Shown: positions 4,261 to 5,028 of the stretch, piece by piece
Position numbering within the stretch: position 1 is the first letter of the stretch
How the letters are laid out: every line of letters begins with the position of its first letter
Assembly: GCA_002401305.2 (NCBI GenBank)
Contig: NVSO02000181.1
Span: 1-5,028 of the forward strand
DNA length: 5,028 nucleotides
DNA from: Rhodobiaceae bacterium
GTDB taxonomy: Bacteria; Pseudomonadota; Alphaproteobacteria; Parvibaculales; Parvibaculaceae
Reading direction: 5' to 3'
Position numbers and translations under genes: made by a program
Notes under the pieces: generated by a model
Told to the model about the DNA's origin: nothing
Seen by the model: only the letters and a program-made list of their open reading frames with translations
Databases searched by the model: none

Positions 4261-5028
4261 ATGTTTACGGAAGTCACGTCTTTGATGACGACACTGTCAG
4301 CACCCAAAAAAGTTCTCAGCGTTGTCGGCCTTGCCCTAGCGCTTACAGGCTGCATCTCACCAAACGCTCGCGAAGACGGTCGCTACACCACTCCAATCGG
4401 TGATGCACCCGTCATCGACAATGAAACACCCTATTCAAGCGCCTTGCGCTGCGTTGGCACACAAATTCGCCAATCAGGCAGCCCCTTGCGCATCGCGGTT
4501 GGCAACATCCGCGATTACACCGGTAAAGTAGAAGACGAAGGCGGCCACAAGGTCACCCAAGGCGCTGCTTTGATGGCTATGTCTGCTTTGAACAAAACCG
4601 GCGTACGTTTGGTAGAGCGCTTCGATACAGCGATCACCGAACTAGAACTGAAATATGCCAACAACAAATTGATCGGTTCTGGGAACGGTGACTACCGCCG
4701 CATCAACGCAGGTGTGATGCCCGCGTCAGACTATTACCTTGTGGGCGGTATCACTGAATTGAACTACGACATTCGCAACGGTCGCGTAGATGGCTTTTTC
4801 TCTGAAACTGGCGCCACCGCATTGCAAGCCTCTGCCAGCATGAACCTGTTCGTTATGAACATTGGTCTGGACTTGCGTTTGGTAAACTCAAGAACCCTCG
4901 AAGTGGTTGACGTGGTTTCCTACCAGAAACAAATCATCGGCCAAGAAATTAGTGCCGGCATCTTCGACTTCTTCGGTGGCAACATCTTTGACATCGGCGT
5001 GGACGAATATTCAGTAGAGCCGCTTCAA
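4261..5028 (+). CDS. CsgG/HfaB-family outer-membrane secretion lipoprotein (partial, 3' end off window)
   Basis: The first 256 residues of a CsgG-family protein. CsgG forms the outer-membrane export pore for curli; HfaB, its Caulobacter relative, is needed to anchor the polar holdfast. A lipoprotein signal is clear: KK at 16-17, hydrophobic 18-28, lipobox LTGC with C31 as the lipidated cysteine. The mature part shows family features: LRIAVGNIRDYTGKVEDEGG (76-95), KVTQGAALMAMSAL (97-110), VRLVERFDTAITELELKYAN (115-134) with the usual V-E-R-F, YYLVGGITELNYDIRNG (157-173), and LDLRLVNSRTLEVVDVVSYQK (about 204-224) with the conserved strand pattern. The wording is closer to HfaB than to E. coli CsgG, as I recall them. 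The ATG at 4261 has AGGAG (4249-4253) 7 nt upstream, which favours it over the internal ATG at residue 9. A sigma-54 promoter lies 69 bp upstream. No hfaA-like gene precedes it; partner genes, if any, lie to the right. Confidence 0.9.
   Translation, partial: MFTEVTSLMTTLSAPKKVLSVVGLALALTGCISPNAREDGRYTTPIGDAPVIDNETPYSSALRCVGTQIRQSGSPLRIAVGNIRDYTGKVEDEGGHKVTQGAALMAMSALNKTGVRLVERFDTAITELELKYANNKLIGSGNGDYRRINAGVMPASDYYLVGGITELNYDIRNGRVDGFFSETGATALQASASMNLFVMNIGLDLRLVNSRTLEVVDVVSYQKQIIGQEISAGIFDFFGGNIFDIGVDEYSVEPLQ

Overview
The window looks like a chromosomal segment of an alphaproteobacterium. Base composition is moderate (by eye near 50% GC), not the high GC of many members of the class. The lineage call is inference: it rests on a CsgG/HfaB-type outer-membrane lipoprotein resembling the Caulobacter holdfast-anchor protein HfaB, a DUF4389-type small membrane protein, and a NahD-like isomerase beside a rhomboid protease. 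No phage, IS element, CRISPR array, tRNA or rRNA is visible.

Layout. (1) Positions 1-893, minus strand: the N-terminal 297 residues of a carotenoid-oxygenase/stilbene-dioxygenase family enzyme, whose 3' end lies off the left edge. (2) Positions 894-1158: a divergent control region with a perfect 15-bp palindrome (951-965) overlying the likely -10 of the oxygenase promoter. (3) Positions 1159-1875, plus strand: a TetR-family repressor, the natural candidate to bind that palindrome. (4) Positions 1884-1960: convergent gene ends with two hairpins, one a good intrinsic terminator for the minus strand. (5) Positions 1945-3864, minus strand: a probable three-gene operon transcribed in the order NahD/kappa-GST-like isomerase, rhomboid protease (8-nt overlap), DUF4389-like membrane protein. 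(6) Positions 3865-4260: a divergent intergenic region with several inverted repeats and a consensus sigma-54 (RpoN) -24/-12 promoter pointing right. (7) Positions 4261-5028, plus strand: a CsgG/HfaB-like secretion lipoprotein, open at the right edge.

Two regulatory stories stand out. The first is a regulator/enzyme pair (TetR with a non-heme iron dioxygenase) with its likely operator visible; the dioxygenase lacks the lysine that I recall as the phenol-binding residue of true lignostilbene dioxygenases, so its substrate may differ. The second is the apparent RpoN control of a surface-adhesin export gene, with symmetric elements upstream at distances typical of enhancer-binding activators. 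I saw no strong case for an entirely new multi-gene system; the most original leads are these two control regions and the isomerase-rhomboid-DUF4389 operon.
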